Below are positions 54,576 through 64,000 of a stretch of DNA of 64,000 nucleotides, piece by piece. The stretch covers positions 79,591-143,590 of the forward strand of contig NZ_JAQGJM010000022.1 in NCBI RefSeq assembly GCF_028290625.1. The letters run 5' to 3'. Within the stretch, counting starts at the first letter, position 1, and every line of letters starts with the position of its first letter. Source of the DNA: Devosia sp. Lineage in GTDB: Bacteria > Pseudomonadota > Alphaproteobacteria > Rhizobiales > Devosiaceae. The notes under the pieces were generated by a model. The model ran no database searches. It worked only from the letters and a program-made list of their open reading frames with translations, and was not told the DNA's origin. Position numbers and translations under genes: made by a program.

Positions 54576-54596
54576 CCCGCGGGCCTGACCCGCGGG
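54576..54596. terminator. Hairpin downstream of rppH
   Basis: CCCGCGGG - CCTGA - CCCGCGGG (perfect 8-bp arms, each also self-complementary), about 50 bases after the rppH stop. No clear U-tract, so only a likely terminator. Confidence 0.4.
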
Positions 54597-54707
54597 CCCT
54601 CATTAATATGGCACAAGCGGCCAATCGCCCTCGGATCGTCGCGTTCCCGCGCTTGCAGGAACCCGCCACCCCTTGACCACCGCCTCGCCACCCTCTCCAA
54701 TGTCCCC

Positions 54708-55394
54708 ATGAAAACCATCGGCCTTATTGGCGGCATGAGCTGGGAATCCACCGCCCACTATTACCGCGTGCTCAATCAGGAAACCGCCGCGCGCCTGGGT
54801 GGCCTGCATTCGGCGCCGCTGCTCATTCACTCCGTCGACTTCGCCCCCATCGCCGCCATGCAATCGGCCGGTGACTGGGACGGGGCCGGCGCTATCCTCG
54901 CCCAAAGCGCCAAGACCCTGGTCGCTGCCGGGGCCGAAATCATCGGCCTCGCCACCAACACCATGCACATCGTCGCCGACACCATCACCGCCGGCCTCGA
55001 TGCACCCTTCGTCCACATCGCAGACCCCACCAGCGACGCCCTGCTCGCCGATGGCTTCGAGACCGTCGGTCTATTGGGTACGCGCTTCACCATGGAAATG
55101 GGCTTTTACCGCGAGCGCCTCGAGGCCCGCGGCCTCAAGGTGCTGATCCCGGAGGTCGGCCGCACCAACCTCAACGGCATCATCTACGAAGAGCTTTGCC
55201 TGGGCATCATCCGCGAACAATCGCGAAAAATCTATGTCGACGCCATCGCCCAGCTCGCTGCCCGCGGCGCCCAAGCCGTCATCCTCGGCTGCACCGAAAT
55301 CGGCATGCTCATCGACGACAGTACCAGCCCCCTGCCGGTCTACGACACCACCGACCTGCACGCCAAGGCTTTGATCACGGCGGCGCTGGCCTAG
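54708..55394 (+). CDS. Aspartate/glutamate racemase family protein lacking the first catalytic cysteine
   Basis: A 228-residue PLP-independent racemase homologue of the E. coli YgeA type (MKTIGLIGGMSWESTAHYYR; IHSVDFAPIAAMQ; GTRFTMEMGFY). The second catalytic Cys is present (VILGCTEIGML). At the first site the E. coli sequence has LCTNTMH; here it reads LATNTMH, so Cys is replaced by Ala. Two-base racemisation should fail; one-base or non-racemase chemistry is possible. Single gene; convergent with a chemoreceptor gene across a large palindrome. Confidence 0.88.
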   Translation: MKTIGLIGGMSWESTAHYYRVLNQETAARLGGLHSAPLLIHSVDFAPIAAMQSAGDWDGAGAILAQSAKTLVAAGAEIIGLATNTMHIVADTITAGLDAPFVHIADPTSDALLADGFETVGLLGTRFTMEMGFYRERLEARGLKVLIPEVGRTNLNGIIYEELCLGIIREQSRKIYVDAIAQLAARGAQAVILGCTEIGMLIDDSTSPLPVYDTTDLHAKALITAALA

Positions 55395-55418
55395 GCGCTG
55401 CAATCGAGTCGTCACCGA

Positions 55419-55561
55419 AGGACCAGTCGATATTCGGCTCAGGCCGCGTCGAAACTGCTGGCTCTCGAGAACCGGACCGGAGCGTACTTTGGTACGTGAG
55501 GACCGGAAGCGCAGAGAACCAGCAGTTGCAGACCGGCATCAGCCGAATAGCGATTGGTCCT
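55419..55561. repeat. 143-bp near-perfect palindromic element
   Basis: Outer arms of 21 bases match at 19 positions (AGGACCAGTCGATATTCGGCT and its near complement at 55541-55561). Inner arms AACTGCTGG/CCAGCAGTT (55453-55461, 55519-55527) and a core CGTAC-TTTG-GTACG (55483-55496). The transcript could fold into one long stem from either strand. It sits between convergent genes and its right arm holds the chemoreceptor stop codon. Confidence 0.9.
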
Positions 55562-57473
55562 AAGCCGCGCGGCGAACCCGCGTTCCCTGCTGGTTCCCCA
55601 GCTTGAACACGTCCACGACCCGATCCAACTCCGTCGCCTGCGCCTCGGTCTGCTCGATCGCCGCGTTGGTCTCTTCCACCAGCGCCGCATTGTGCTGGGT
55701 CATTTCATCCATGGTGCGCACCGCCACGCTGACTTCCTCGATCGAGGAGGCCTGTTCGCGGCTGGCCCGGGCGATGGCGTCCAGCGCCTGGTGATTGTCG
55801 CGCACCGCCGCCAGCATCTGCACCAGCTTGCCCGCCGCGTCCGAGACCAGCTTGGAGCCGCCCGCCACTTCCTGCGCGCTCTGCTCGATCAAAACCTTCA
55901 CATCCGCCGATGCACTCGCCGCCGATTGCGCCAGCCGCCGCACTTCCACCGCCACCACCGCAAAGCCCTTACCGGCGTCCCCGGCGCGCGCCGCTTCCAC
56001 CGACGCGTTCAGCGCCAGCAAATTGGTCTGGAACGCAATGTCGTCGATCATGCCGATAATGTTGGAAATCTTGCCGGACGATTGGGTAATCCGCTCCATG
56101 GCCTCGGTGGCCTTGGCCATCACCGCGCCGCCCTCCTCGGCGGTCCGCGCCGTATTACCGGCCTGCTTGCTGGCGACTTCCGCCTTGCCGGCATTGTCCA
56201 CCACCGTGCCCGACAACTGCTCGATCGCCGCCGAGGTCTGCTCGATCGTCGCCGCCTGCCTGGTGGTGCGTTCGGAGAGGTCATTGGCACCCGACAGGAT
56301 TTCCCCGGTCGCGGTCTTGAGGGCTTCCGATGTGGTCTTGAGCTGGGTGACGATCTCGGTCAACCGGTCGGCCACCGCATTGGTGTCGCCCTTGAGCTTG
56401 CCGAACGCGCCCTTGTATTCGCCCATCACCCGGCGATCCAGTTCCGCCCGCGCGATCGCGGCCAGCACGCCGCTGGTCTCGGACAGGCCCGTATCCACCG
56501 TCGCCACCAGGAGGTTGACCGCCTCGGCCACGGCGCTCAGTTCGCCATCCGTAAAGCCGGTTTGCACTCGGCGCGACAGGTCGCCCGCCGCCGCGGCACC
56601 CACCACGTCGGCGAGACTGCGATTGAGACTGGCCGATTCAGCCACCCGCACGGCGTCCTGCATGGCACTGGCTTCGGCGTCCGAGGCCAGTTCGGCCCGG
56701 CTGCGCAAGGCATCGGCGAACACCTTGAGCGTCGCCGCCATCGTACCGATCTCATCGACAGCCTGCTTGTCGTCAACGACAGCCGACAGGTCACCTTCGG
56801 CCAGCCGGCGCATGCTCGCAGTCATGCCCGCCAACGGCCGCGTCACCAGTTTTCCACTGAGCGTCAGCAAGGCCACGACGAGGATCAGGATAAGCCCCGC
56901 CCCGCCCCAGATCGCGATCGTGGATAGCGTCGCCACCGATGCGGCTCTGGCAGTGGCCTGCGCATTTTCCGCCTCGATGGTGTCGGATATGGCTGCCATG
57001 CCACCTTCGAGCGTTGAGAAATCAGCGTCGAAGGCGGAGAGCTTGGCCTTGGCCTCATCGAGCTTGCCTGCTGCAGCAAGCCCCACCAGCATCTCGGTGC
57101 TGGCGATATAGGTGTCCAGCGGACCGGCGATCTCGTCGAGGGCAGATCGGATGGTGCTGGGCAGGTCGAGATCTTTCTGCGCCGCGATCGAGTCGCGAAA
57201 GATCGTCGAATACTCAACCAACTGGGCCTGGGTTTCTTTCGCCATCTCGGCATTGGCGGTGACCGCTGCGTAAAGCGAGCCATAGACCAGCCCGCGCATC
57301 GTGTCATGCATCATGTCGGCAGTCATCTGATCGCGCATCGAGCTCATCAGAACCGCCGATTCATGGCCCGCCTCGGTGAAAGACTTGTCGACAAAAAAGC
57401 TAGAACCCGACATCAGCGCGCCAGTCAGCAACACCGCTCCGGAAAGACACGCAACCATCTTAGCGAATTTCAT
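55560..57473 (-). CDS. Methyl-accepting chemotaxis protein
   Basis: A 637-residue chemoreceptor. N-terminal membrane helix (about 8-28), helical periplasmic domain of the 4HB type (about 30-180), second membrane helix (about 183-205, ILILVVALLTL), HAMP (to about 260), a further HAMP-like linker, and the cytoplasmic signalling tip [20 protein letters not shown]. No C-terminal NWETF-type tether; ends RVRRAA. It signals to CheA/CheW not encoded here. The last of four minus-strand genes for sensing. Confidence 0.95.
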   Translation of the reverse strand: MKFAKMVACLSGAVLLTGALMSGSSFFVDKSFTEAGHESAVLMSSMRDQMTADMMHDTMRGLVYGSLYAAVTANAEMAKETQAQLVEYSTIFRDSIAAQKDLDLPSTIRSALDEIAGPLDTYIASTEMLVGLAAAGKLDEAKAKLSAFDADFSTLEGGMAAISDTIEAENAQATARAASVATLSTIAIWGGAGLILILVVALLTLSGKLVTRPLAGMTASMRRLAEGDLSAVVDDKQAVDEIGTMAATLKVFADALRSRAELASDAEASAMQDAVRVAESASLNRSLADVVGAAAAGDLSRRVQTGFTDGELSAVAEAVNLLVATVDTGLSETSGVLAAIARAELDRRVMGEYKGAFGKLKGDTNAVADRLTEIVTQLKTTSEALKTATGEILSGANDLSERTTRQAATIEQTSAAIEQLSGTVVDNAGKAEVASKQAGNTARTAEEGGAVMAKATEAMERITQSSGKISNIIGMIDDIAFQTNLLALNASVEAARAGDAGKGFAVVAVEVRRLAQSAASASADVKVLIEQSAQEVAGGSKLVSDAAGKLVQMLAAVRDNHQALDAIARASREQASSIEEVSVAVRTMDEMTQHNAALVEETNAAIEQTEAQATELDRVVDVFKLGNQQGTRVRRAA

Positions 57474-57585
57474 GACGCATCTACTTCTGTTGCTGACCGC
57501 CCGAAGCCAAGTTCAGACCATACGAATAATGTACAGTGCGGAACTTAATGAAGTCGTAACCATACTGTATTCTGAGCCAACAATT

Positions 57586-59475
57586 TCACGCGGCCCGACG
57601 GCCGGATCGGTGCGTATCGCGCCGGCCGATGACCTGCGCTTCTTCCAGCGTGAACACGTCGACGATGCGATCCAGCTCGCTGGCCTGCGCTTCGGTCTGC
57701 TCGATGGCCGCATTGGTTTCTTCCACCAAGGCCGCATTGTGCTGGGTCATCTCGTCCATCAGTCGCACCGCGATCGCCACTTCCTCGATCGCCGAGGCCT
57801 GTGCCTTGCTGGCCGAGGCAATGTCCAATAGCAACGCATTGTTTTCGCGCACCGCGCCCTGCATGGACGAGAGCTTGTCGGCCGCTTCCGCCACCAGCTT
57901 GCTGCCGCCCGCCACTTCTGTGGCCGAAATCTCAATCAGTGCCTTGATCTCGGCCGAAGCGCCCGCTGCGGACTGCGCCAGCCGTCGCACTTCCACCGCC
58001 ACCACCGCAAAGCCCTTGCCGGCGTCCCCGGCTCGCGCCGCTTCCACCGAGGCATTGAGCGCCAAGAGGTTGGTCTGGAAGGCAATGTCGTCGATCAGCC
58101 CGATAATGTTCGAGATCTTGCCCGAGGACTGCGTGATGCGCTCCATCGCATGGGTGGCGCGGCCCATCACGGCTCCGCCATCTTCGGCGGCTCGCGAGAC
58201 CATGTCGGCCTTGGTGCTGGCCGCCGCCGCCTTGATGGCATTCTCGCTGACCGTGCCGGCCAGTTGCTCGACCGCCGCCGAAGTCTCCTCGATGGTCGCC
58301 GCCTGCTTGGTGGTGCGCTCGCTCAGATCGTTCGCGCCGGCCAGGATTTCCCCGGTCGCGGTCTTGAGCGACTTGCTGGTCTGCCGCAATTGCCCGACGA
58401 TATCGGTCAATTGCTCACCCACCTTGTTGGTGCTGTCGCGCAGCGCGCCAAACGCCCCATGGTAGTCGCCCTGCATGCGTACGCTCAGATTGGTATCGGC
58501 CAGCGCCGACAAGACGCTCTGGGTTTCGTCCAGCCCGCGCTCCACCGTCGCCACCAGGTTGTTGACGCTGCTCGCCAACAGGTTCAATTCGTCATCGGGG
58601 AAGTCCGCCATCACCCGCTGGCTGAAATCGCCCGCCACCGCCGCGTCGACCACCTGGCCGAATGCAGCCAGCAGCGATCCCATCATGTCGGTGCGCTCGC
58701 CCTGCGCCCGCGCCTGCCGCGCCTGCTCGGCGCTGTTCATTTCGGCGACCTTGAGCCCGTTGTCGCGGAACACCGCTACGGCCCGCGCCATCTCGCCCAA
58801 TTCGTCCTGGCGTCCCGTGCCGGGCACTGTCTCGACATCGGCCGGATCGGCGGCGATGGCGCTCGCCGTATGCACCAGTTTGCGCAGGGGACCCGTGATG
58901 CCGCCGCGCACGAAGACATAAAGCCCCACCACCAGCGCTGCCATCAGCCCTAGGCTGATGAGCGCATTGTTCAGTGCCGACTGGCTCTGGCGCGCCAGAT
59001 TTTCGCTCATGTCCCAAACGAATACCGCAGTGCCCACCATGGCCTTATCCGGTCCGAAATGCGCCGGAACGGCCACCAGCGTCATCGCGCCGGTACTCAC
59101 ATGCTGCACCGCATCGGCAGCACTGGCCGTCTTGGCGAGAGCCGCCATGTCGCCCGCATAGGTCTCGGAGCCTTCGGTGGCGACGATCTGGGCGCCCTGC
59201 AGGTCGAAGCTGGCGCCGGCCGCGAATTGATCGCCCAGCAGGTTCTTCAGCCCCACATAAGTGGCGGTGATAGTCTCCGGCTTGCCAAAGCGGATACCCC
59301 CGGCCAACTGCTCGGTGCTGGCGGCGGCGACAGTCACATTGGCCTGCTCGAGTTCGCTGCGCAGCAAGGCGCTGTTCTGGCTGGTCGACAGCCAGATATT
59401 GGCACCCGCCCCCATCACCATGGTCAACACGACCAGACCGACGATCTTCTGGGTCAGCGAAATCTTCAGCGCCAT
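57586..59475 (-). CDS. Methyl-accepting chemotaxis protein with periplasmic cache-like domain
   Basis: A 629-residue chemoreceptor. Membrane helix at about 10-28, a periplasmic domain of single-cache type (about 30-165: [34 protein letters not shown]), a second helix at about 168-190, tandem HAMP modules and the signalling domain [20 protein letters not shown]. Its signalling half is nearly identical to those of the two neighbouring receptors. It lies 51 bases after the free-standing sensor gene, hinting at joint function. Confidence 0.95.
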   Translation of the reverse strand: MALKISLTQKIVGLVVLTMVMGAGANIWLSTSQNSALLRSELEQANVTVAAASTEQLAGGIRFGKPETITATYVGLKNLLGDQFAAGASFDLQGAQIVATEGSETYAGDMAALAKTASAADAVQHVSTGAMTLVAVPAHFGPDKAMVGTAVFVWDMSENLARQSQSALNNALISLGLMAALVVGLYVFVRGGITGPLRKLVHTASAIAADPADVETVPGTGRQDELGEMARAVAVFRDNGLKVAEMNSAEQARQARAQGERTDMMGSLLAAFGQVVDAAVAGDFSQRVMADFPDDELNLLASSVNNLVATVERGLDETQSVLSALADTNLSVRMQGDYHGAFGALRDSTNKVGEQLTDIVGQLRQTSKSLKTATGEILAGANDLSERTTKQAATIEETSAAVEQLAGTVSENAIKAAAASTKADMVSRAAEDGGAVMGRATHAMERITQSSGKISNIIGLIDDIAFQTNLLALNASVEAARAGDAGKGFAVVAVEVRRLAQSAAGASAEIKALIEISATEVAGGSKLVAEAADKLSSMQGAVRENNALLLDIASASKAQASAIEEVAIAVRLMDEMTQHNAALVEETNAAIEQTEAQASELDRIVDVFTLEEAQVIGRRDTHRSGRRAA

Positions 59476-59526
59476 TCTGGCCTCAATTCGGAGAATAGGG
59501 CCGGCGCCTGAACGCCGGCCGGTTTA

Positions 59527-60114
59527 TTACAAAGCCGAGACGTCGACGCCGACGGTGATCGCACCAATGACTGCACCCGTCGCCGGGTCGGAGATCGGCA
59601 CGCTCACCTGGCTCTGGAACACCTGGGTGCTCTCGTCCTGCTCGACGTCGCCGAGATTGACCGCGTCGGCACCGGCCCCGAAGCTCTTGGTGAACTTGTC
59701 CTCGTCGCCCTGCCAATAGTCTGAGGTCAGCGTGCTCTGCGCGACGTTGAGCCCCTTGGCATCCATGGCGAAGATTTCGGTATATTTGCCGGCCGCGGCG
59801 TCCTGCACGCCCTTGAGATATTGCGAGGCCACATTGCCCAGCGTCGCGTCGATCAGCGGCTTGCTGGCGGCGCCCACTTCGGCTTTCCACTGCGCGTCGA
59901 GCGCATCGATCTTGGCCTGATCATAGCTGGCGGTCACCGCATTCTGCGCCAAGATGGCGGCGACCAGCGCCGGGTCGGACGCGAAGGCCTTGATGTCGCC
60001 ATTGGCCAGCGCCGTCAGCGGCGCGGTGAATTCATCGTCGGCCTGCGCCGGAACGGCTAGCGTCAAGGCCAGCGTGATGCCAGCCATGCTCTTCAATAAA
60101 ACGGAAAAATGCAC
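59527..60114 (-). CDS. Exported PDC/cache-like sensor protein without signalling domain
   Basis: A 195-residue protein with a signal peptide (SMAGITLALTLAVPAQA-D) and a cache/PDC-like body: LKGVQDAAAGKYTEIFAMDA, YWQGDEDKFTKSF, and SVPISDPATGAVIGAITVGV, which is the classical cache end motif (SxPIxDxxxGxxIGxxxxxV). No membrane anchor or output domain. GTG at 60114 is preferred because GGGGG lies upstream; Met at 60087 is an alternative. It lies between two chemoreceptor genes and is likely a periplasmic ligand-binding partner. Confidence 0.8.
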   Translation of the reverse strand: MHFSVLLKSMAGITLALTLAVPAQADDEFTAPLTALANGDIKAFASDPALVAAILAQNAVTASYDQAKIDALDAQWKAEVGAASKPLIDATLGNVASQYLKGVQDAAAGKYTEIFAMDAKGLNVAQSTLTSDYWQGDEDKFTKSFGAGADAVNLGDVEQDESTQVFQSQVSVPISDPATGAVIGAITVGVDVSAL

Positions 60115-60262
60115 GTGTGCCCCCTGAGCAATCTCTGCCCAGGGCGATGCGACAAACTGCCCTGGACTAGGGCAAATCATCCATTTTTAGCGTAAAGACT
60201 TGATGAAGACTCTTACGTAGTGCCCGCAGAGCCTCGTAAGCCTCTCATATCGCTAGAAAGAA

Positions 60263-62455
60263 TTATGCGACGCGGCGCGCCCGGAGTCCCGCACTACGGC
60301 TTTGTTCTGGTGCCGGCGCCACTTCGTCGAGGGTAAAGACCGCCACGATGCGGTCGAGCGTCGTCGCTTGCGCTTCGGTCTGCTCGATGGCCGCATTGGT
60401 TTGTTCCACCAGGGCGGCATTGTGCTGGGTCATTTCATCCAGCGTATTGACCGCCACCGATACTTCCCCGATTCGGACGGCCTGCTCCTGGTTCTCGCGC
60501 ACCATGGAATCCATCATTGCCGTATTAGCGCGGGTGCGCTCCAGCATCGCCTGCAGCCGCCCCGCCGCGTCGGCCACCAGTTTTGAGCCCTTGGTAACCT
60601 CGGTCGCCGATTGCTCGATCAGCCGCTTCACGTCCGCCGAAGCGCTGGCCGCCGATTGCGCCAGCCGCCGCACTTCCACCGCCACCACCGCAAAGCCCTT
60701 GCCGGCATCCCCCGCCCGCGCCGCTTCCACCGAGGCATTGAGCGCCAGCAAATTGGTTTGGAAGGCGATATCGTCGATCAGCCCGATAATGTTGGAAATC
60801 TTGGCCGAGGAGGCCTCGATCCCGCTCATCGCCGCATTGGCCTTCTCCATCACCTCACCGCCCTCCTGGGCCGTGCGGGCGACCACACCGGCATCGGTGC
60901 TGGCCTGCTGGGCCAGCGTGGCATTGCGAGTCACGGTCTGGGCCAGTTGCTCCATTGCGGCGGCCGTCTCCTCGATAGTGGCGGCCTGGCGCGTCGTGCG
61001 CTCGCTCAGGTCATTGGCACCCGACAGGATTTCGCCCGTCGCGGTCTTGAGCGAGCGCGAGGTCGCCTTGATCTGGCCCACCACTGCGCCGAATTTGTCG
61101 ACCGTATCGTTGAGCGCCGTGCGCAAGCCTTCGAATTCCGGCTGGAATACGGTGTCGATGCGCGCCGTCAGATCGCCTTCCGCCAGCTTTTCGAGCCCAG
61201 CGCCGACCGCCGCCACCGCCTGCTTGCGCGCCGTCACGTCGATGGCGAACTGCACCACCTTATAGGGCTGCCCATCGGTGCCCATGATCGGATTGAACGT
61301 GCTTTGAATCCACACCTCGGCGCCGTCGCGCGTCCGCCGACGATATTCGCCGCTCTTGAACCCGCCGGATGCCAGCTCGCGCCAGAATTGCTGGTAGCCG
61401 TGAGAGGCCGGATCGGCATCGAACAGGAACAGTGCATTGGACTGTCCCCGCACCTGGGCGCTGCTATAGCCCAGCAGCTTCAGGAAATTCTCGTTGGCGC
61501 TCAACACCTCGCCGCCCAAGCTGAATTCCACCACCATCTGCGACATCGAAATGGCATTGAGCTGGCCGGCGTGGTCGGCCGCCCGCTCCAGATGCTGGTC
61601 GGTCTCGGCGCCCAGCTCGGCCACCCGCAGCGTATTGCCGCGGAACACTTCCACCGCCCGCGCCATGGTGCCGATTTCATTGCGCCGCTCGGTATAGGGC
61701 ACCACGGCATCGAGATCGCCCGCGGCAATCGCATTCATCACGCCCGACAGCTTTGGAATGGGTCGGGTGAGCTGCCGCGAGAGCAGCAGTGCGAGCGCCC
61801 CGATCAGCAGCAGCGCCCCGCCCCCGACCATGGCCAACATGCTCAGCGTCGTGCCAACCACCGCCTCGATCGGCGCCCGGGCCACCGCCACTTCCAGCGC
61901 TCCGATCACCGTGCCGTCCGCCATGCGGATCGGCTGGTGCAGCGTGTAATAATCGATGCCGTTGAGCATGGTCTCGCCACGCACCGGCGTACCCGCCATC
62001 ATGGCTTCATAGAGGCCGTCGCCAACAACGATCGGCGCATCCAGCATGCGCTCGCCCGCGGCGTCGACCAAGCTGCTGGTGCCGACAATGAAGTCGGGAC
62101 CGACTTCGGGATTGTACACATAGATCGCCGCCTGCTGCGCCGTAGTGCGCGCGATGGTGTCGATCACGTCATGAGTGCGAAAGCGCGGCATCGAGCGCAT
62201 CTGCAGCTCGGCCACATTGCCCGCCTCGTCGGCAGTCACCTCAAGGCTGGGCAGGTTGACCTGCAGGATCGCCGCCGTGATGCGGGTCGCCGCCGCCACT
62301 TCCTTGTTGGCATCGTCGTGTGCCGAGCCGGAGAGGGTAATGAACACGCCCAGCGACACCGCCAGGATCGCGATGGCGATCGAACCGACCGCCATGGCGG
62401 CGATGGCGAAGGTCAGCCTGATATTGCCGAACACTCTCCCGAACAGCTTGCCCAT
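60263..62455 (-). CDS. Methyl-accepting chemotaxis protein with PAS domain
   Basis: A 730-residue chemoreceptor. Membrane helix (about 14-38), periplasmic single-cache domain (about 40-190; [40 protein letters not shown]), second helix (about 195-217), HAMP (about 220-275), PAS domain (about 295-410; [44 protein letters not shown]), another HAMP-like part and the signalling domain [20 protein letters not shown]. The start at 62455 opens directly to the first helix. The cytoplasmic PAS suggests redox, light or small-ligand input besides the periplasmic ligand. Confidence 0.94.
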   Translation of the reverse strand: MGKLFGRVFGNIRLTFAIAAMAVGSIAIAILAVSLGVFITLSGSAHDDANKEVAAATRITAAILQVNLPSLEVTADEAGNVAELQMRSMPRFRTHDVIDTIARTTAQQAAIYVYNPEVGPDFIVGTSSLVDAAGERMLDAPIVVGDGLYEAMMAGTPVRGETMLNGIDYYTLHQPIRMADGTVIGALEVAVARAPIEAVVGTTLSMLAMVGGGALLLIGALALLLSRQLTRPIPKLSGVMNAIAAGDLDAVVPYTERRNEIGTMARAVEVFRGNTLRVAELGAETDQHLERAADHAGQLNAISMSQMVVEFSLGGEVLSANENFLKLLGYSSAQVRGQSNALFLFDADPASHGYQQFWRELASGGFKSGEYRRRTRDGAEVWIQSTFNPIMGTDGQPYKVVQFAIDVTARKQAVAAVGAGLEKLAEGDLTARIDTVFQPEFEGLRTALNDTVDKFGAVVGQIKATSRSLKTATGEILSGANDLSERTTRQAATIEETAAAMEQLAQTVTRNATLAQQASTDAGVVARTAQEGGEVMEKANAAMSGIEASSAKISNIIGLIDDIAFQTNLLALNASVEAARAGDAGKGFAVVAVEVRRLAQSAASASADVKRLIEQSATEVTKGSKLVADAAGRLQAMLERTRANTAMMDSMVRENQEQAVRIGEVSVAVNTLDEMTQHNAALVEQTNAAIEQTEAQATTLDRIVAVFTLDEVAPAPEQSRSAGLRARRVA

Positions 62456-62626
62456 GCCCCAATGCCCCACTTGGCCGCCATGTCGCCATGGCAGCGCGCC
62501 CACAATTGAGCAGCAGATTGGGCACAAATCCTTAAGCTGACGTTTATGCCATGATAATTACATAGGCTGCCCAATGACTTGCCTATTAGTTGGGCGGATC
62601 CAGCGGCGCATTACCTGCACAAACGA

Positions 62627-62655
62627 AAAAGGCCGCCCTGTAGGGCAGCCTTTTC
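62627..62655 (-). terminator. Rho-independent terminator of the atp operon
   Basis: Read on the minus strand: AAAAGGC-TGCCCT-AC-AGGGCG-GCCTTTTT, a GC-rich stem with one mismatch pair followed by a T-run. It lies about 50 bases after atpC. Confidence 0.85.
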
Positions 62656-62706
62656 AAAGTTCGCGATAGAGTGCGAAGCTCAGGTAAGACCTGAAACTCA
62701 GCAGAC

Positions 62707-63132
62707 TTAATGAACGTGAGCGCCGTTGAGCTGACCCGCCTCGATGGCGAGGTTCAAGAGGCCACTGACCACGTCCTGAGCGTAGGATTTGTCTTCGATC
62801 GACTGGGCCTGTGCCAGCTCTTCTTCGGCTTGCTTGATCTCGGCTGCCAGCTCGGCATGGTCGAACTCCGCATAGGGCGAAGCCTCTTCCGCCAGGATTG
62901 TCAGCCCATCGGGCGACACATCCGCAAAGCCGCCGCGCACGAAAAAGATCTCGTCGCGCCCGCCCTCGCCGTTGACCGTGATGAAGCCCGGCTTCAGCGT
63001 CGTCATGAACGGCGCATGGTCGCTCATCACCGTGAAATAGCCCTCGGTGCCCGGGACCGTGACCGAGGTCACGACTTCTGACAGCACCAGCCGCTCGGGC
63101 GACACGATCTCGATCTTGAGGCCTTCAGCCAT
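62707..63132 (-). CDS. atpC: F0F1 ATP synthase subunit epsilon
   Basis: A 141-residue rotor subunit. IEIVSPERLVLSEVVTSVTV, PGTEGYFTVMSDHAPFMTTL and FFVRGGFADVSPDGLTILAE are the conserved N-terminal beta-sandwich; the C-terminal helices (LAAEIKQAEEELAQAQSIED) can inhibit ATP hydrolysis. It follows atpD after 80 bases and ends the operon before a terminator. Confidence 0.97.
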   Translation of the reverse strand: MAEGLKIEIVSPERLVLSEVVTSVTVPGTEGYFTVMSDHAPFMTTLKPGFITVNGEGGRDEIFFVRGGFADVSPDGLTILAEEASPYAEFDHAELAAEIKQAEEELAQAQSIEDKSYAQDVVSGLLNLAIEAGQLNGAHVH

Positions 63133-63212
63133 ATTTTTGGTCCCTTAGCGGAGCGAACCCGAACGTCTCGGGCTAGGCAATGGGCTCGTCGCGAGACGAG
63201 CCCGGTTGCAAG

Positions 63213-64000
<788 letters not shown>

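Noticed and set aside
60611..62509. 632-codon open frame on the plus strand opposite a chemoreceptor
   Set aside because: His/Arg/Gln-rich shadow of the chemoreceptor gene without ribosome-binding site or domain.

Overview
The window is about 64 kb of GC-rich, densely packed DNA from an alphaproteobacterium of the Hyphomicrobiales type. A Devosia-like genome fits best. This rests on the conserved block rplU-rpmA-obg-proB-proA-nadD-rsfS-rlmH-(EnvC-like)-ctpA-divergent polysaccharide deacetylase-rppH, on the LacI-family regulators paired with sugar ABC transporters, and on dispersed GC-rich palindromic intergenic repeats. The genus is an inference; no rRNA gene is present.

Left part (1-23.7 kb), metabolism and transport: a partial family-5 solute-binding protein behind its LacI regulator, both carrying near-identical 18-bp operators; a gamma carbonic anhydrase; a 1255-residue secreted or autotransporter-like protein with Ig/cadherin-type repeats and a C-terminal beta-barrel; an aldo/keto reductase; a divergent SDR/AraC pair; a MarR-MFS-HlyD efflux operon; two convergent LacI paralogues; and a sugar-use operon (family-2 glycoside hydrolase, ABC ATPase, binding protein, two permeases).

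Middle part (23.7-41 kb), accessory: a patch of gene relics (PQQ-dehydrogenase tail, IS1595-type transposase, nucleoside-hydrolase tail) mixed with small genes and a MarR gene; a GMC oxidoreductase with its small subunit; a three-gene type III polyketide synthase / methyltransferase / flavoprotein operon with overlapping stop and start codons; a chromate transporter; an arsR-aquaporin-arsC operon divergent from an MFS pump over a perfect operator palindrome; a DMT exporter with a histidine-rich tail; another MFS pump; an isoprenylcysteine-methyltransferase-like membrane protein; and tRNA-Ser(CGA).

Right part (41-64 kb), mostly core: ribosomal proteins L21 (with an unusual Ala/Lys/Pro tail) and L27, two GNAT acetyltransferases, Obg, proline biosynthesis, NadD, RsfS, RlmH, an inserted Phd/VapC toxin-antitoxin pair, an EnvC-like factor, CtpA, a polysaccharide deacetylase, RppH, and an aspartate/glutamate racemase homologue lacking its first catalytic cysteine. 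A 143-bp near-perfect palindrome follows. Then, on the minus strand, come three methyl-accepting chemotaxis proteins with a free-standing periplasmic sensor, and the end of the F1-ATPase operon (atpD partial, atpC, terminator).

I found no CRISPR array and no intact transposon or prophage. The strongest candidates for new biology are the type III PKS operon, the racemase homologue, the histidine-rich exporter, the chemoreceptor/sensor cluster and the large palindromic elements. None can be called a new system from the sequence alone.
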